This document shows positions 43,892-53,631 of a stretch of 64,000 bases of DNA, one piece after another. The notes under the pieces are model-generated. The model ran no database searches. It saw nothing but the letters and a program-made list of their open reading frames with translations, and was not told the DNA's origin. Both the position numbers and the translations under genes were made by a program. Origin of the DNA: DAIQNV01 sp036788215 (GTDB taxonomy: Bacteria; Planctomycetota; Phycisphaerae; Phycisphaerales; UBA1924); NCBI GenBank assembly GCA_036788215.1, contig DAIQNV010000002.1, forward strand, positions 39,092-103,091, written 5' to 3'. Position 1 is the first letter of the stretch; each line of letters opens with the position of its first letter.

Positions 43892-45304
43892 ATGGGGCCC
43901 GCACCAACCCTCGGGCCCCACCGGTGCCTCTCACTGCTCCTCGCAGTCCTCCTCATCCCGCTCACCGCCGCCGCCCAACCCCTCCGCCTCGCCGACGATC
44001 CCCTCCGCCTCGACGCCGCGGGCGTCTTCGTCCGCGTCCCCGAGGGTGCCGCCATCGAGTCCCGGACCCTGGGCGCCCAGCAAGTCACCACCGTACGCCT
44101 CCCCGAGAGCCTGGGCACCATCGTCCTCCAGGCCCGCCCCCTCCCAGACGACGAGCCCGCACCCGCCGCCGACGAGTTCACGCGGCGGCTTGCTGCCCAG
44201 CTCCTCGAACTCCCCGACCCCGGGGACTTCAACCCCGAACGCGACCGCCCCACCACCCGCGCCGGCGCCTTCTTGGGCCCCGGTCCCCGCCTCACCGCAC
44301 CGGCAGGCCCGGTCCGACCCCTCTACCTCCGCCTCGCAGGGCGGGCCGAGGGCGCCGTCGTCGAACGCGGCATCGCGGCATTCGTGCCCGCGCCGGACCG
44401 GGTGATCCTGATTGACCTGCTCTGTTCCCCGGAGCGAGCTCTGAGGGCGCGCCAGACCTTCGAAGCGGTCCTGGCCTCGGTCTTGGCCCGGGATCCCGAA
44501 GCCGCGGAGCGGACGAGCGAGATTGAGCGTCGTCAGGGTGCGGCGTTGCTGGCCTCGATTTCCCCGGAACGTTTCGCAGAAGTCATCCGCTCAACCGACG
44601 CCTTCTTCGAACGCCTCTACCGCCCTCAAGAGGGGAATGTCGCTGCGGAGGAGGTCGGGTACCGGCGGACCGCGGCGCGACCCGGGTTCCGGGGGGAGAT
44701 CGCGGGCAAGCCCCGCGACCGGTGGTCCCGGTCGGATAACGACGCGGGGACCATCGTCACGGTGGACGCCCGCCTGCTGGGCGAAAACGGCCAGCGCATC
44801 GACTCCAAGGCGATCTACTTTCTCGACGAGTTCCGCAGGGACGAGACCTGGGCGGTGCAGATGTCCGTCCGCGGCGACGGTCCCACCACGACCTGGACGG
44901 AGATCGGGGCGCGGGAGGGGCGGAGTCTCACGGTGAACATCACCCAGGGGACAACGGCCCGCCGGTCGGTCAACCCGACGATCCGGGTCGAGGGGTATCT
45001 GAGCCGGGTGGAGGCGATCCTGCTGCCCAGGCTCTTGGCGGAGGCGGGCGAGCCCGGCGAGTTCACCTTCGCGTCGTACGACTCGCAGCGGGAGGGCGTG
45101 GTCGAGCGGACCGAGCGGTTCGAGCGTTCGCCCGACGGGTGGACACTGCGGACGACCTTCGAGGACGGGCGGGCGCAGACGACGGTCGTGAAGCCCGACG
45201 GGGCGCTGGTGCGGACCTCGCTCGACTCGGGCCTGATCTGGGAGCCGATCGAATTCCAGAGCCTGTTCCGGCTCTGGACCTCGCAGGGACTGCCGGTCGA
45301 CTGA
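43892..45304 (+). CDS. Exported protein of unknown function
   Basis: This 470-aa protein starts at an ATG preceded by GGAAAG, giving a signal peptide (RCLSLLLAVLLIPLTAAAQ). In-frame codons upstream would bury the signal and are rejected. The mature part is mixed alpha/beta with no motif I recognise, followed by a Thr/Arg-rich stretch. It ends 108 bp before the M28 peptidase lipoprotein gene, whose start lies in the same orientation. Possible co-expression with that gene; function open. Confidence 0.75.
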   Translation: MGPAPTLGPHRCLSLLLAVLLIPLTAAAQPLRLADDPLRLDAAGVFVRVPEGAAIESRTLGAQQVTTVRLPESLGTIVLQARPLPDDEPAPAADEFTRRLAAQLLELPDPGDFNPERDRPTTRAGAFLGPGPRLTAPAGPVRPLYLRLAGRAEGAVVERGIAAFVPAPDRVILIDLLCSPERALRARQTFEAVLASVLARDPEAAERTSEIERRQGAALLASISPERFAEVIRSTDAFFERLYRPQEGNVAAEEVGYRRTAARPGFRGEIAGKPRDRWSRSDNDAGTIVTVDARLLGENGQRIDSKAIYFLDEFRRDETWAVQMSVRGDGPTTTWTEIGAREGRSLTVNITQGTTARRSVNPTIRVEGYLSRVEAILLPRLLAEAGEPGEFTFASYDSQREGVVERTERFERSPDGWTLRTTFEDGRAQTTVVKPDGALVRTSLDSGLIWEPIEFQSLFRLWTSQGLPVD

Positions 45305-45412
45305 CCGGGGCCGCGCGTGGGCCATGCTGGCTCGGTCATCCTGATTGCCCGGGGCGCGTCCGGTCGCGGGCGGTTTCGCTACGCTGCCCCGATGATGCAC
45401 GGAGGTCTTGTC

Positions 45413-47515
45413 ATGTCGAATCGTTCTCTCCGCCTGGTGGTCCCGTCGCTCGCTCTTGGCCTTGTGCTGGTCGCGGGCGGGTGCTCTTCTTCCCTTGATT
45501 CCATCCGCGGCGGCCCGGCCTACGCGGTCATCGATGGCAAGCGGGCGCCGGTCCCCAAGATCGACATGGGCAGCGAGGCGACGCTCCTGCGGATCTATCG
45601 CGAGGGGACGGAGAACTCGCAGGTGATGGCGCACCTCGAGAAGTACGCGGTCGACATCGGGCCGCGGCTCACGGGCTCGGCGAACCTGACCGAGGCGGAG
45701 CTGTGGTCGGTCGAGCAGTTCGAGCGGTGGGGTCTTCGGAATGTCCGGCGAGAGCACTGGGGCGAGATCCCGGCGCAGTTCGACCGGGGGGACTCGTTCG
45801 CGGAGGTCGTGGAGACGGGGCGGGACGGCGAGCTGAGCGTCGATCGCCCGCTCCAGTTCACCACGCTCTCGTGGACGCGGGGGACCGAGGGGCCGGTGGT
45901 CGGGCAAGTGATCCGCATGCCCGAGACGCTCGAAGAGGTGGACCGGCGGGCGGATGAGCTCCGCGGCGCATGGCTGCTCGTGCCGCCGATCTACGCGGAT
46001 CGGGCCGGTGTGAGGTCGGTGGGGTTCCAGATGCAGGAAAGGACCCAGACGCGGCACGCGATCCGCACCGGGGCCCTCGATCCCTTCGACCCGGCGGTGG
46101 TCGAGGCGGCGATGGGCGAGGGGGCTGGCGCGGAGCGCCCGACGCCCAAGCCCCGGATGCCTGAGGGGCAGAGCACCTGGATCGGCTCGTTCAGCTATCG
46201 CGGGAGCCCTTTGCCCGCGACGCTGATCCTGCAGCGCGACGGTGACGGGGCGATCACCGGCGGGACCTTCTCGATCGAGCAGTTCCACGCGGGCCCGATC
46301 GAGGACGTGGAGCAGCAGGGCGTCGACCTGTCGTTCGGCTGGCCCAACCCGATGGGCAAGAGCACGGTGGACCTGGTCCTCGGTGCGGACGGGGCCCTCG
46401 TGGGATCCTCGGGGGACGGGCAGTACCCGATCCGGCTGACCTCGTCGGAAGCGGACGACCGGGCGACGGCGCGGGAGCTCGCGAACATGCCGGAGATCGC
46501 CTTCGAGACGCCCGAGCAGGTGATGGCGCACGTGCTCGAGCGGGACCCGGCGGGCTTCATCTCCACTTCGAACGACGAGCGGGTCTGGACGACGCGGACG
46601 ACGGCGTGGATGGAAGCGGAGGCGGACGATCTGCCCAGCGATGTCGAGATCAATGTCCGGCGCTCCGACTACGACTACGTCAACTCGCTCCTGGCGGATC
46701 AGCAGGAAGTTCTGGTTCGCGTGGACCTGCCCCACTCGATCACGCCCGGTCCAATCCCGCAGTACAACGTGATCGCGGAGATCCCGGGGACCGAGCTGCC
46801 GGAGGAGGTCGTGATCGTCTCGGCGCACCTCGACTCGTGGGACGGCCCGGGCAGCCAGGGCGTGGTGGACAACGCGACGGGTTGCGCGGTCACGCTCGAG
46901 GCGGCCCGCATCCTGCGGGCGGCGGGGGCCAAGCCCAGGCGGACGATCCGCTTCATCCTGTGGACGGGCGAGGAGCAGGGCCTGTGGGGGTCGCGCCGCT
47001 ATGTCGAGAACCTCAGCGAGGAGGAGAAGGCCCGCATCAGCGCCGTCTTCGTCGACGACGGGGGCACCAACTTCCAGGGCGGGCTGCCGGCGGCCAGCGA
47101 CATGGTCGACTTCCTCGCGGCTGCGACGGCGCCGACGAACGGGCTGTTCTTCTCGGAGATCGACTACCGGGCGGCGATGAGCGATGACAACCCCGACAAC
47201 GACGAGATGGCGGGGTACATGAACGTGAACATCCGGAACACGGGGCGGAACCTCGAGACGCACTCGGGCTCGGACCACGCGCCGTTCAATCGCGTCGGCA
47301 TCCCGGGCTTCTTCTGGGACGAGATCGGGCGGGCCGACTACCGCTTCGGCTGGCATACGCAGAACGACCGGATCGACCTCGCGATCGAGGAGTATCTGGT
47401 GCAATCGGCGGTGAACAGCGCGATCACCGCGTACCGCGTCGCGAACGCGCCGACCCTCGTGCCCCGGGACCCTGGCCCCGAAGAAGAGGGCGAGACCCAG
47501 GCGAACGCGAACTGA
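45413..47515 (+). CDS. M28-family zinc peptidase lipoprotein
   Basis: This 700-aa protein starts at ATG with GGAGG seven bases upstream. Its signal ends in a lipobox (LVAGGCSSS), so it is probably membrane-anchored. Zinc ligands of M28 are visible: His/Asp in SAHLDSWDGPGSQGVVDNA, the WTGEEQG Glu pair, and FGWHTQND. Family members are aminopeptidases or carboxypeptidases. A PA-type insert appears to lie between the N-terminal and catalytic regions (residues ~120-440). Confidence 0.93.
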   Translation: MSNRSLRLVVPSLALGLVLVAGGCSSSLDSIRGGPAYAVIDGKRAPVPKIDMGSEATLLRIYREGTENSQVMAHLEKYAVDIGPRLTGSANLTEAELWSVEQFERWGLRNVRREHWGEIPAQFDRGDSFAEVVETGRDGELSVDRPLQFTTLSWTRGTEGPVVGQVIRMPETLEEVDRRADELRGAWLLVPPIYADRAGVRSVGFQMQERTQTRHAIRTGALDPFDPAVVEAAMGEGAGAERPTPKPRMPEGQSTWIGSFSYRGSPLPATLILQRDGDGAITGGTFSIEQFHAGPIEDVEQQGVDLSFGWPNPMGKSTVDLVLGADGALVGSSGDGQYPIRLTSSEADDRATARELANMPEIAFETPEQVMAHVLERDPAGFISTSNDERVWTTRTTAWMEAEADDLPSDVEINVRRSDYDYVNSLLADQQEVLVRVDLPHSITPGPIPQYNVIAEIPGTELPEEVVIVSAHLDSWDGPGSQGVVDNATGCAVTLEAARILRAAGAKPRRTIRFILWTGEEQGLWGSRRYVENLSEEEKARISAVFVDDGGTNFQGGLPAASDMVDFLAAATAPTNGLFFSEIDYRAAMSDDNPDNDEMAGYMNVNIRNTGRNLETHSGSDHAPFNRVGIPGFFWDEIGRADYRFGWHTQNDRIDLAIEEYLVQSAVNSAITAYRVANAPTLVPRDPGPEEEGETQANAN

Positions 47516-47543
47516 CGCGTTCGTCTCGACCAGCAAACCCTTT

Positions 47544-47578
47544 CGACGCCCCGCGCCGAGCGGGGCGTCGTTTGTTTT
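47544..47578 (+). terminator. Strong intrinsic terminator after the M28 peptidase gene
   Basis: A perfect 11-bp stem (CGACGCCCCGC / GCGGGGCGTCG) with a GCCGA loop is followed by TTTGTTTT. Confidence 0.92.
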
Positions 47579-47648
47579 GGCTCTGTCACTTCATCCCCCC
47601 ACCGCCCCCACCGCCCCAGCCTTTCGCCTTCCCTCTACACTTTGACGC

Positions 47649-48713
47649 ATGGCCACCGAACGCCTGATCTCGCCGAACTCCCCGCCGGAAGGCACCCCCG
47701 CTGCGTCGGCGGAGCGCGAGGTCTCGCACGCGCTGCGGCCCCAGCGGATGGGGGACTATGTCGGTCAGCGGGACCTTCTGGAGCGCCTGTCGATCGCGGT
47801 CGAGGCGGTGAAGCGGCGTGACGAGCCCCTCGAGCACCTGCTGCTGCACGGGCCTCCGGGACTCGGCAAGACGACGCTGGCCCATGTCGTGGCGAACGAG
47901 ATGGGGACGGCGCTGCATGTCACCTCGGGGCCGGCGCTGGCGCGGGGGACCGACCTGGTGAGCGCCCTGACGCGGGTGCAGCCCGGCGACATCCTGTTCA
48001 TCGACGAGATCCACCGGCTGCCGGTGGCGGTCGAGGAGTTCATCTACCCGGCGATGGAGGACTTCCGGATCGACGTGAGCCTCGACACGGGGCTGAACGC
48101 GCGGACGGTGCAGATCAAGCTCAAGCCCTTCACGCTGATCGGGGCGACGACGCGGGCTGGGCTGCTGAGCGCCCCGCTGCGGTCGCGGTTCGGCATCGCG
48201 CACCATCTGCGGTACTACGACGAGGCGGATCTCTTCGCGATCCTCCGGCGCAGCGCGGGCCTCCTGAACATCGACACGGGGCGGGCGGGGGCCGACGATG
48301 CGCTGCGGGCGATCGCGTCCCGGGCCCGGGGCACCCCGCGCATCGCCAACCGGCTGCTGCGGCGCGTCCGCGACTTCGCGGATGTGCGTGGCGACGGGTC
48401 GCTGACGCCCAGGATCGTTGATGCGGCGCTCACGCTCGAGGGCGTGGACGCCCTGGGCCTCGACGAACTGGACCGGAGCTACCTCAGGACGATCGGGACG
48501 ACCTACGACGGGGGACCCGTTGGTCTCGAGACCGTCGCGGCGACCATGAACGAGGACGCGGGGACGCTCGAGGATGTCGTGGAGCCCTACCTGCTACAGA
48601 TCGGCTTCCTGGCGCGGACACGCCGGGGGCGGATGCTGACGCAGGCGAGCGCGGGGCATCTCGGGCTGCGGGCGCCGACGCCCCGGGAGGACGCAGCTCC
48701 GGAACTCTTCTAG
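47649..48713 (+). CDS. ruvB: Holliday junction branch migration helicase RuvB
   Basis: This 354-aa AAA+ ATPase has the N-terminal LRPQRMGDYVGQ, Walker A GPPGLGKTTL, Walker B FIDEIHRL, sensor RATTRAGLL-type segment (IGATTRAGLLSAPLRSRFG) and the C-terminal winged helix (GYLLQIGFLARTRRGRM-like). It drives branch migration with RuvA. ruvA and ruvC are not adjacent here. Confidence 0.98.
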   Translation: MATERLISPNSPPEGTPAASAEREVSHALRPQRMGDYVGQRDLLERLSIAVEAVKRRDEPLEHLLLHGPPGLGKTTLAHVVANEMGTALHVTSGPALARGTDLVSALTRVQPGDILFIDEIHRLPVAVEEFIYPAMEDFRIDVSLDTGLNARTVQIKLKPFTLIGATTRAGLLSAPLRSRFGIAHHLRYYDEADLFAILRRSAGLLNIDTGRAGADDALRAIASRARGTPRIANRLLRRVRDFADVRGDGSLTPRIVDAALTLEGVDALGLDELDRSYLRTIGTTYDGGPVGLETVAATMNEDAGTLEDVVEPYLLQIGFLARTRRGRMLTQASAGHLGLRAPTPREDAAPELF

Positions 48714-48864
48714 AGAGAGTTGGTTCGATGCTCTGCGGTCGGAGGCGCTTCCGCCCGCGAATCGGGTGAGTGGGCCAAGCGCTTCCTTGCAGGCCACCCC
48801 GCTCGCTGACGCTCGGAGCTCCATTGGGGCATGGGCGACGACCGATGGGCCGCGGGCGCTTGGC

Positions 48865-49620
48865 TTACTTCTTCGTCGCGGTCATGGACTCGCGGGTGGT
48901 TTCCTCGAGGAAGAGGATGCAGCCGCACGAGACGCAGCGGGTGAGTTCGCCGTGGCTGAGCAGCGCGGACATGGTCTCGACGGGCAGCGACATCATGCAG
49001 GCGCCGCAGGTGAACTCGTGGCGCTTGCGGTCCTGGACCTCGATGGGGGCCATGGCCTCGTCTTCGAGGCGCTCGACGAGTTCCTCGTAGGTGCCCATGA
49101 CGGTGCCGGGGACGCTGCCGACGAGCTGCTCGCGTTCGGCCTTAAGTTCGTTGAGCTTGTCGCGGATCTCGGCCTCGCGCTGCTCGCGGTCCTGCTGGGC
49201 GACGCCCTTGACCTTCTCGCGTTCGCCCGCTGCGGACTCGAGCTCGGTCTTGCGGGCCCTGAGGGCCTCGATCTTCTCCATGAGCTCGAGGGCCTTGGTC
49301 TCCTGCTCGGTCTTCTGCTCCTTGTAGGTGTTCATCTCCGTGAGCAGGGCCTTGTATTCCTTGTTGGTGCTCGCGGCGTTCATGCGCTCGCGGAGGCCCT
49401 CGATCTTCTCGTTGAGGCGGGCGGCCTCGCCCTCGGCATCGGCCGCCTCGGCGGTCATCTGCTTGAGCTGGCGATCGATTGTGGAGCGCTGGGAGTTGAT
49501 CGTTTCGAGGTGGCCGACCTGCTCACCAAAGAACCGCTCCGCGGCCCTGAGTCGCGCCTGCAACCCGTTGATCTGCTGGTCCACCCGGAAGACGCGAAGC
49601 AACTGGTCCGTCACGGTCAT
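48865..49620 (-). CDS. Coiled-coil protein with C-terminal C4 zinc ribbon
   Basis: This 251-aa protein is a long charged coiled coil (residues ~10-190) ending in a zinc ribbon with CGAC and CVSC pairs (FTCGACMMSLP, TRCVSCGCILF). It fits the zf-RING_7/C4-ribbon family that is widespread in bacteria and is often linked to translation or nucleic-acid binding, without defined function. I chose ATG 49620 (MTVTDQLLRVF); the longer upstream frame is unconserved. Confidence 0.9.
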   Translation of the reverse strand: MTVTDQLLRVFRVDQQINGLQARLRAAERFFGEQVGHLETINSQRSTIDRQLKQMTAEAADAEGEAARLNEKIEGLRERMNAASTNKEYKALLTEMNTYKEQKTEQETKALELMEKIEALRARKTELESAAGEREKVKGVAQQDREQREAEIRDKLNELKAEREQLVGSVPGTVMGTYEELVERLEDEAMAPIEVQDRKRHEFTCGACMMSLPVETMSALLSHGELTRCVSCGCILFLEETTRESMTATKK

Positions 49621-49894
49621 GCACAGTCCCCGTGGTCCCGCGCCCGCCGCCGCCTTTGGAGCCCTGCGCGGCACCGGGTCAGGCCTCTTGATGCAGTCTA
49701 GCCACTCCCGGGGGGCGGCGGACACCCCGGTCCAGAAACAGGCCCACTTCATGGCCCTTCGTCCCGGCCTAGGCGGCCATTTCTTGCGCTCCGCAGCGCC
49801 CTCCGGACGCACACTCGCTCTGTTGCGGCTCCGCCGGGGTGAACCCGGCGGGCCTGAAGGGACCGAAGCGGCTGCGCCCCGGGCATGGCCGCCT
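49621..49894. other. Gap between cdsA and the zinc-ribbon gene
   Basis: No gene or clear regulatory signal is seen in this 274-bp GC-rich gap, which should contain the promoter of the zinc-ribbon gene (minus strand). Confidence 0.4.
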
Positions 49895-50809
49895 CTAGCT
49901 GGGCCAAATGAGGATCCAGAAGGCGAGGGGCGCGACGAGGAGCACCGAATCGAGCACGTCCAGGACGCCCCCGAACCCGGGCAGGCTCTGGCCCATGTCC
50001 TTGCGTCCGGCGTCGCGCTTCAGGAGGCTTGCCAGGAGGTCGCCGAACTGGCCCACGAAGGCGAAGACGGCGCCGCAGGCGGCACCGAACCAGAGGGCGA
50101 CGGGGCCGGTGCCCGTGCCCCAGCCGGCGGTTTCGTTCAGGAGCCAGACGCCCACGGCACCGATCACGGCGCTGAAGGCGACGCCTCCCCAGAGTCCTTC
50201 CCAGGTTTTGCCTGGGCTGAGCCAGGGGGCGAGCTTGTGCTTGCCGATGGCCCGGCCCGTGAAGTAGGCGCCGATGTCGCATGACTTGGTGACGAGGAGG
50301 ACCCAGAGCAGGACCCAGGCGGAGTGCTCGCGACGGATGGCGCAGAGGAAGCCCAACAGGACGCCGATGTAGGCGTAGGCGAGCAGGGCTCCCCCCGCGG
50401 CGGCGACCATGCCCTCGACCTGCTTGTTCCGGGCGTAGTAGACGAGCGAGCCGACGAGCACAAGGCCCATGGCGGTGTGGGCGGTCATGACCCCGGTGAA
50501 GGCGTCGGCGCCGATGGGGCTGACCGCGGTCAGCAGCAGCCCGACGACCGCGAGCCCGCAGGTGAGGACGGTGGAGGCGGCGACGCCCTTGGCCCGGAGG
50601 ATGCGCCCCAGTTCGCGGGCGGCCATGATCCCGAGCAGGAGCAGCACGGGGACGAGCAGGAGCGCGGGCGGGAGGGTGCGGCCCTCGTCGAGGAAGGGTC
50701 GGGGCCACCAGTCGGGGGCGGGCTGGGCGTCGAGCCACTCGTCGAACCAGACGGCAGCGATGACCAGGGCGATGAAGACGAGGCCGAAGGTGAGGCGGAG
50801 CTTCAGCAC
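49895..50809 (-). CDS. cdsA: Phosphatidate cytidylyltransferase
   Basis: This 304-aa membrane protein (about eight hydrophobic segments) makes CDP-diacylglycerol for phospholipids. The C-terminal signature SLLKRDAGRKDMGQSLPGFGGVLDVLDS matches CdsA (KRxxxxKDxGxxLPGHGGxxDRxDS), with Phe for His and Val for Arg. A GTG start is chosen; it overlaps the uppS end by seven bases, indicating coupling. Confidence 0.9.
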   Translation of the reverse strand: MLKLRLTFGLVFIALVIAAVWFDEWLDAQPAPDWWPRPFLDEGRTLPPALLLVPVLLLLGIMAARELGRILRAKGVAASTVLTCGLAVVGLLLTAVSPIGADAFTGVMTAHTAMGLVLVGSLVYYARNKQVEGMVAAAGGALLAYAYIGVLLGFLCAIRREHSAWVLLWVLLVTKSCDIGAYFTGRAIGKHKLAPWLSPGKTWEGLWGGVAFSAVIGAVGVWLLNETAGWGTGTGPVALWFGAACGAVFAFVGQFGDLLASLLKRDAGRKDMGQSLPGFGGVLDVLDSVLLVAPLAFWILIWPS

Positions 50810-51747
50810 GCCCCACCCGCTTCCCCATCCGCTTCCGCTCGCGCCGCTTTGTCCGGCACCGGGCCTGCCGGGTGTTCGTCGCTTTCGAGGCCCCCGAAGC
50901 GGCGGACGCGCCCCGCGTAGGCCCGGATGGCGGCGCGGAAGGCCTCGGCGCCGAAGTCGGGCCAGCAGGTGTCGGTGACATAGAGCTCGGCGTAGCTGAC
51001 CTGCCAGAGCAGGTAGTTGCTGAGCCGCATCTCGCCGGCGGTGCGGACGAGGAGATCGGGGTCCGGCAGGCCGGCGGTGGAGAGACGCGAGGCGAAGGCG
51101 TGCTCGTCGATCGCTTCGGGGTCGACCGTGCCCGCAGCGACGTCGCGGGCGAGGGCCCGGGCAGCGGCGACGATCTCGGCGCGGCTGCCATAGTTGATGG
51201 CGAGGCAGAGGGTGCTGCCGGTGCAGTGGGCGGTGGCGCCGGTGAGCCCGTCGAGGGCGTCGAGGACCTCCTCGGGCATGCCCTCGCGCTCGCCGATGAC
51301 GCGGACGCGGACGTTCTCGTGCACGAGTCGGTCGCGTTCGCCCTCTGCATAGGCGGTGCAGAGGGTCATGAGGGCGTCGATCTCGTCGCGGGGGCGTTTC
51401 CAGTTCTCGCTGCTGAAGGAGTAGAGGGTGAGGGCCTCGACGCCGAGGTGGCCGCATTCTTCGACGACCTCGCGGACGGCGCGGACGCCGTTGCGGTGGC
51501 CGAAGCTCCGGGGGAATCCGCGTTCGCGGGCCCAGCGTCCGTTTCCGTCCATGATGACCGCGACGTGGCGCGGGATGCGTTCCGGGTGAACATCGGGAAG
51601 GTATCGGAGGGGGTCGGCACCGGGGACGCGCCGGCGGATATCGGCGAGAGCGGCGGCGACGGTGGGGTCCTCGGGCGATGGCCAGCCCGCGCGGACGCCT
51701 GTGTCGATCTTGCCTGGCCCGTCTGTCACGCTCACGGCCTTCGTCAT
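50803..51747 (-). CDS. uppS: Isoprenyl transferase (undecaprenyl diphosphate synthase)
   Basis: This 314-aa cis-prenyltransferase has VAVIMDGNGRWARERG and FSSENWKRP, the conserved active-site motifs, and ATGxGRAEIV-type nucleotide patterns (NYGSRAEIV). It makes the lipid carrier for peptidoglycan or other glycans. It has an N-terminal extension of about 60 residues. Its start lies 5 bp after the purA stop. Confidence 0.95.
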   Translation of the reverse strand: MTKAVSVTDGPGKIDTGVRAGWPSPEDPTVAAALADIRRRVPGADPLRYLPDVHPERIPRHVAVIMDGNGRWARERGFPRSFGHRNGVRAVREVVEECGHLGVEALTLYSFSSENWKRPRDEIDALMTLCTAYAEGERDRLVHENVRVRVIGEREGMPEEVLDALDGLTGATAHCTGSTLCLAINYGSRAEIVAAARALARDVAAGTVDPEAIDEHAFASRLSTAGLPDPDLLVRTAGEMRLSNYLLWQVSYAELYVTDTCWPDFGAEAFRAAIRAYAGRVRRFGGLESDEHPAGPVPDKAARAEADGEAGGAC

Positions 51748-51752
51748 TTCGA

Positions 51753-53126
51753 TCAGTCCACGATGGTCTGGGCCCGGTCGGGGCCCACGCTCGCCACCTT
51801 GACGGGGACGCCGACGAGGCGCTCGATGAGCGCGAGGTACGCCTGCGCACCCTCCGGGAGTTCGTCGCGGGTGGTCGCCTTCTCGGCGATATCGGCGGGG
51901 AAGCCCGGGACCTCGAGGTAGACGGGCTCGGCGCGGGTGAGGTCGGCGGCGTCGGGTGGGAAGCGGTCGGTTTCGGCGCCGTCGATGCGGTAGGCGGTGC
52001 AGACCTTGAGGGTGTCGAAGCCTCCGAGGACGTCGAGCAGCATGACGGCGAGTTCGCTGACTCCGTTGATCATGGCGGAGTAGCGGACCGCGACGAGGTC
52101 GAGCCAGCCGCAGCGGCGCGGGCGGCCGGTGGTGGTCCCGTACTCCCGGCCCCGCTCGCGGATGCGTTCGCCGTCGGCGTCGAAGAGCTCGGTGGGCATG
52201 GGTCCGCCGCCGACGCGGGTGGAGTAGGCCTTCATGACGCCCACGACGCGGGTGAGGCGGTGGCCCGGGACGCCGGTGCCGGGGCCGATGCCCAGGACGG
52301 AGGCGTTGGAGCTGGTGACGAAGGGGTAGGTGCCATGGTCGACGTCGAGGAGCGTCGCGTTGGCGCCTTCGAAGAGGACGCTCTGGCCCCGGCCCAGCAT
52401 GTCGTGCAGGAGGTAGGTGGTGTCGACGATGCGGGGGCGCAGGGTCTCGCCCCAGGCGAGGGCTTCCTCGGTGATCAGGGCGGCGTCGAAGGGCTCCCAG
52501 TGGACGCCTGCGGTGGCGGCGAGGCCTCGGAAGAGGGCGTTCTTGATGGAGCAGGCGATGGCGACCTTTTTCCGCAGTTCGTCGGGGCGGAGGAGGTCGC
52601 CCACGCGGACGCCGGTGGCGCGGGTGACCTTGTCGGCGTAGGCGGGGCCGATGCCCCGGCGGGTGGTGCCGATCTCCTGGCTCGTGCCGGCACCGACGCG
52701 GGGGCCGGTGAGGCCGACCTTGAGGAGTTCCTCGCGCAGGCCGTCCTCCGCCTTGTGGTAGGCGAGCACGACGTGGGCGCGGTCGGAGACGACGAGGCCC
52801 GAGGTGTCGACCCCGCGCTTGGCGAGGCCCTCGAGTTCCTCGAGGAGGCGGGAGGGATCGACGACGACCCCGTTGCCCACGACGGCGCGGGTGCCCGGGT
52901 GGAGGATCCCGGACGGGACAAGGTGCAGCGCGAAGCGTTCGCCCTTGACGACGACGGAGTGCCCGGCGTTGGCGCCCCCGTTGAAGCGGACGACCGCGTC
53001 GTGCTCCGCAGCGAGCATGTCGACGACCTTGCCCTTGCCCTCGTCCCCCCACTGCAGCCCGACCACTGCGGAGCAACGCCCGCTTCCGGCCCCCGCCCAG
53101 CCTCCCGTTCCTCGCCCGTCGCTCAA
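51753..53126 (-). CDS. purA: Adenylosuccinate synthase
   Basis: This 457-aa enzyme condenses IMP and aspartate using GTP. Motifs: GLQWGDEGKGKVVD near the N-terminus, NGGANAGHSV, and the IGTTRRGIGPAYADKV segment. A 20-residue N-terminal extension precedes the core. It heads a purA-uppS-cdsA operon; this pairing of purine and lipid genes is probably just compact packing. Confidence 0.97.
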   Translation of the reverse strand: MSDGRGTGGWAGAGSGRCSAVVGLQWGDEGKGKVVDMLAAEHDAVVRFNGGANAGHSVVVKGERFALHLVPSGILHPGTRAVVGNGVVVDPSRLLEELEGLAKRGVDTSGLVVSDRAHVVLAYHKAEDGLREELLKVGLTGPRVGAGTSQEIGTTRRGIGPAYADKVTRATGVRVGDLLRPDELRKKVAIACSIKNALFRGLAATAGVHWEPFDAALITEEALAWGETLRPRIVDTTYLLHDMLGRGQSVLFEGANATLLDVDHGTYPFVTSSNASVLGIGPGTGVPGHRLTRVVGVMKAYSTRVGGGPMPTELFDADGERIRERGREYGTTTGRPRRCGWLDLVAVRYSAMINGVSELAVMLLDVLGGFDTLKVCTAYRIDGAETDRFPPDAADLTRAEPVYLEVPGFPADIAEKATTRDELPEGAQAYLALIERLVGVPVKVASVGPDRAQTIVD

Positions 53127-53420
53127 CGCTGGTTCCCCTTTCGCCGGATCATCCCGGCCCGGTCCGACGCGGACGATACGCAGTCGCTCGCGCCACCCCC
53201 AATGGCGGGCGGCCCGGGACCTGATCTTCTCGGACGATCGGGGTCCCCCCTATCCGTGCGCCGCATCGCCCCATCCGCCCCCACCCCTTCCAACCGCTTC
53301 ATCCGCTCCACCGTCCCGGGGGTTGATTCCGCATGAAGGCGTCAGGGCCGAAGTTGCGCCCCCGGACGCGCCGATGACCGCACGGGAGGTGAGCCGGGGC
53401 CAGGGCCCGGCCGGAGCACC
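53127..53420. promoter_or_regulatory. Divergent region between purA and the small zinc-ribbon gene
   Basis: About 290 bp with no gene seen. Both flanking genes point away, so promoters for each should be here; none fixed by eye. Confidence 0.35.
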
Positions 53421-53603
53421 ATGTCGGATTCCACAACCGTCCGCATCATGTGCCCCAACCTGGTCTGCCGCAAGATCCTTGCGGTGCCCAAGACGGCGCG
53501 CGGCAAGACCGTGCGCTGCAAGGTGTGCGCGACGATCATCCGCATCCCGCAGGAAAAAGACGCTGGGGCGGACGCGCCGCAGTCCGGCAAGAAGGCCGGC
53601 TGA
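53421..53603 (+). CDS. Small zinc-ribbon protein
   Basis: This 60-aa protein has a CPNLVC motif (Cys-X4-Cys) and CKVC (Cys-X2-Cys) separated by a basic segment, as in MJ0042-type zinc ribbons common in planctomycetes. A polar Lys/Gln tail follows. No membrane segment. Function unknown; nucleic-acid or protein binding is possible. Confidence 0.75.
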   Translation: MSDSTTVRIMCPNLVCRKILAVPKTARGKTVRCKVCATIIRIPQEKDAGADAPQSGKKAG

Positions 53604-53631
53604 TCCGTTCGTCCGCCGAATACGCGGCGCC

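Noticed and set aside
44591..47536. 981-codon antisense frame across the exported protein and M28 peptidase genes
   Set aside because: Arg/Pro-rich shadow; the + frames carry signal peptides and zinc-site motifs.
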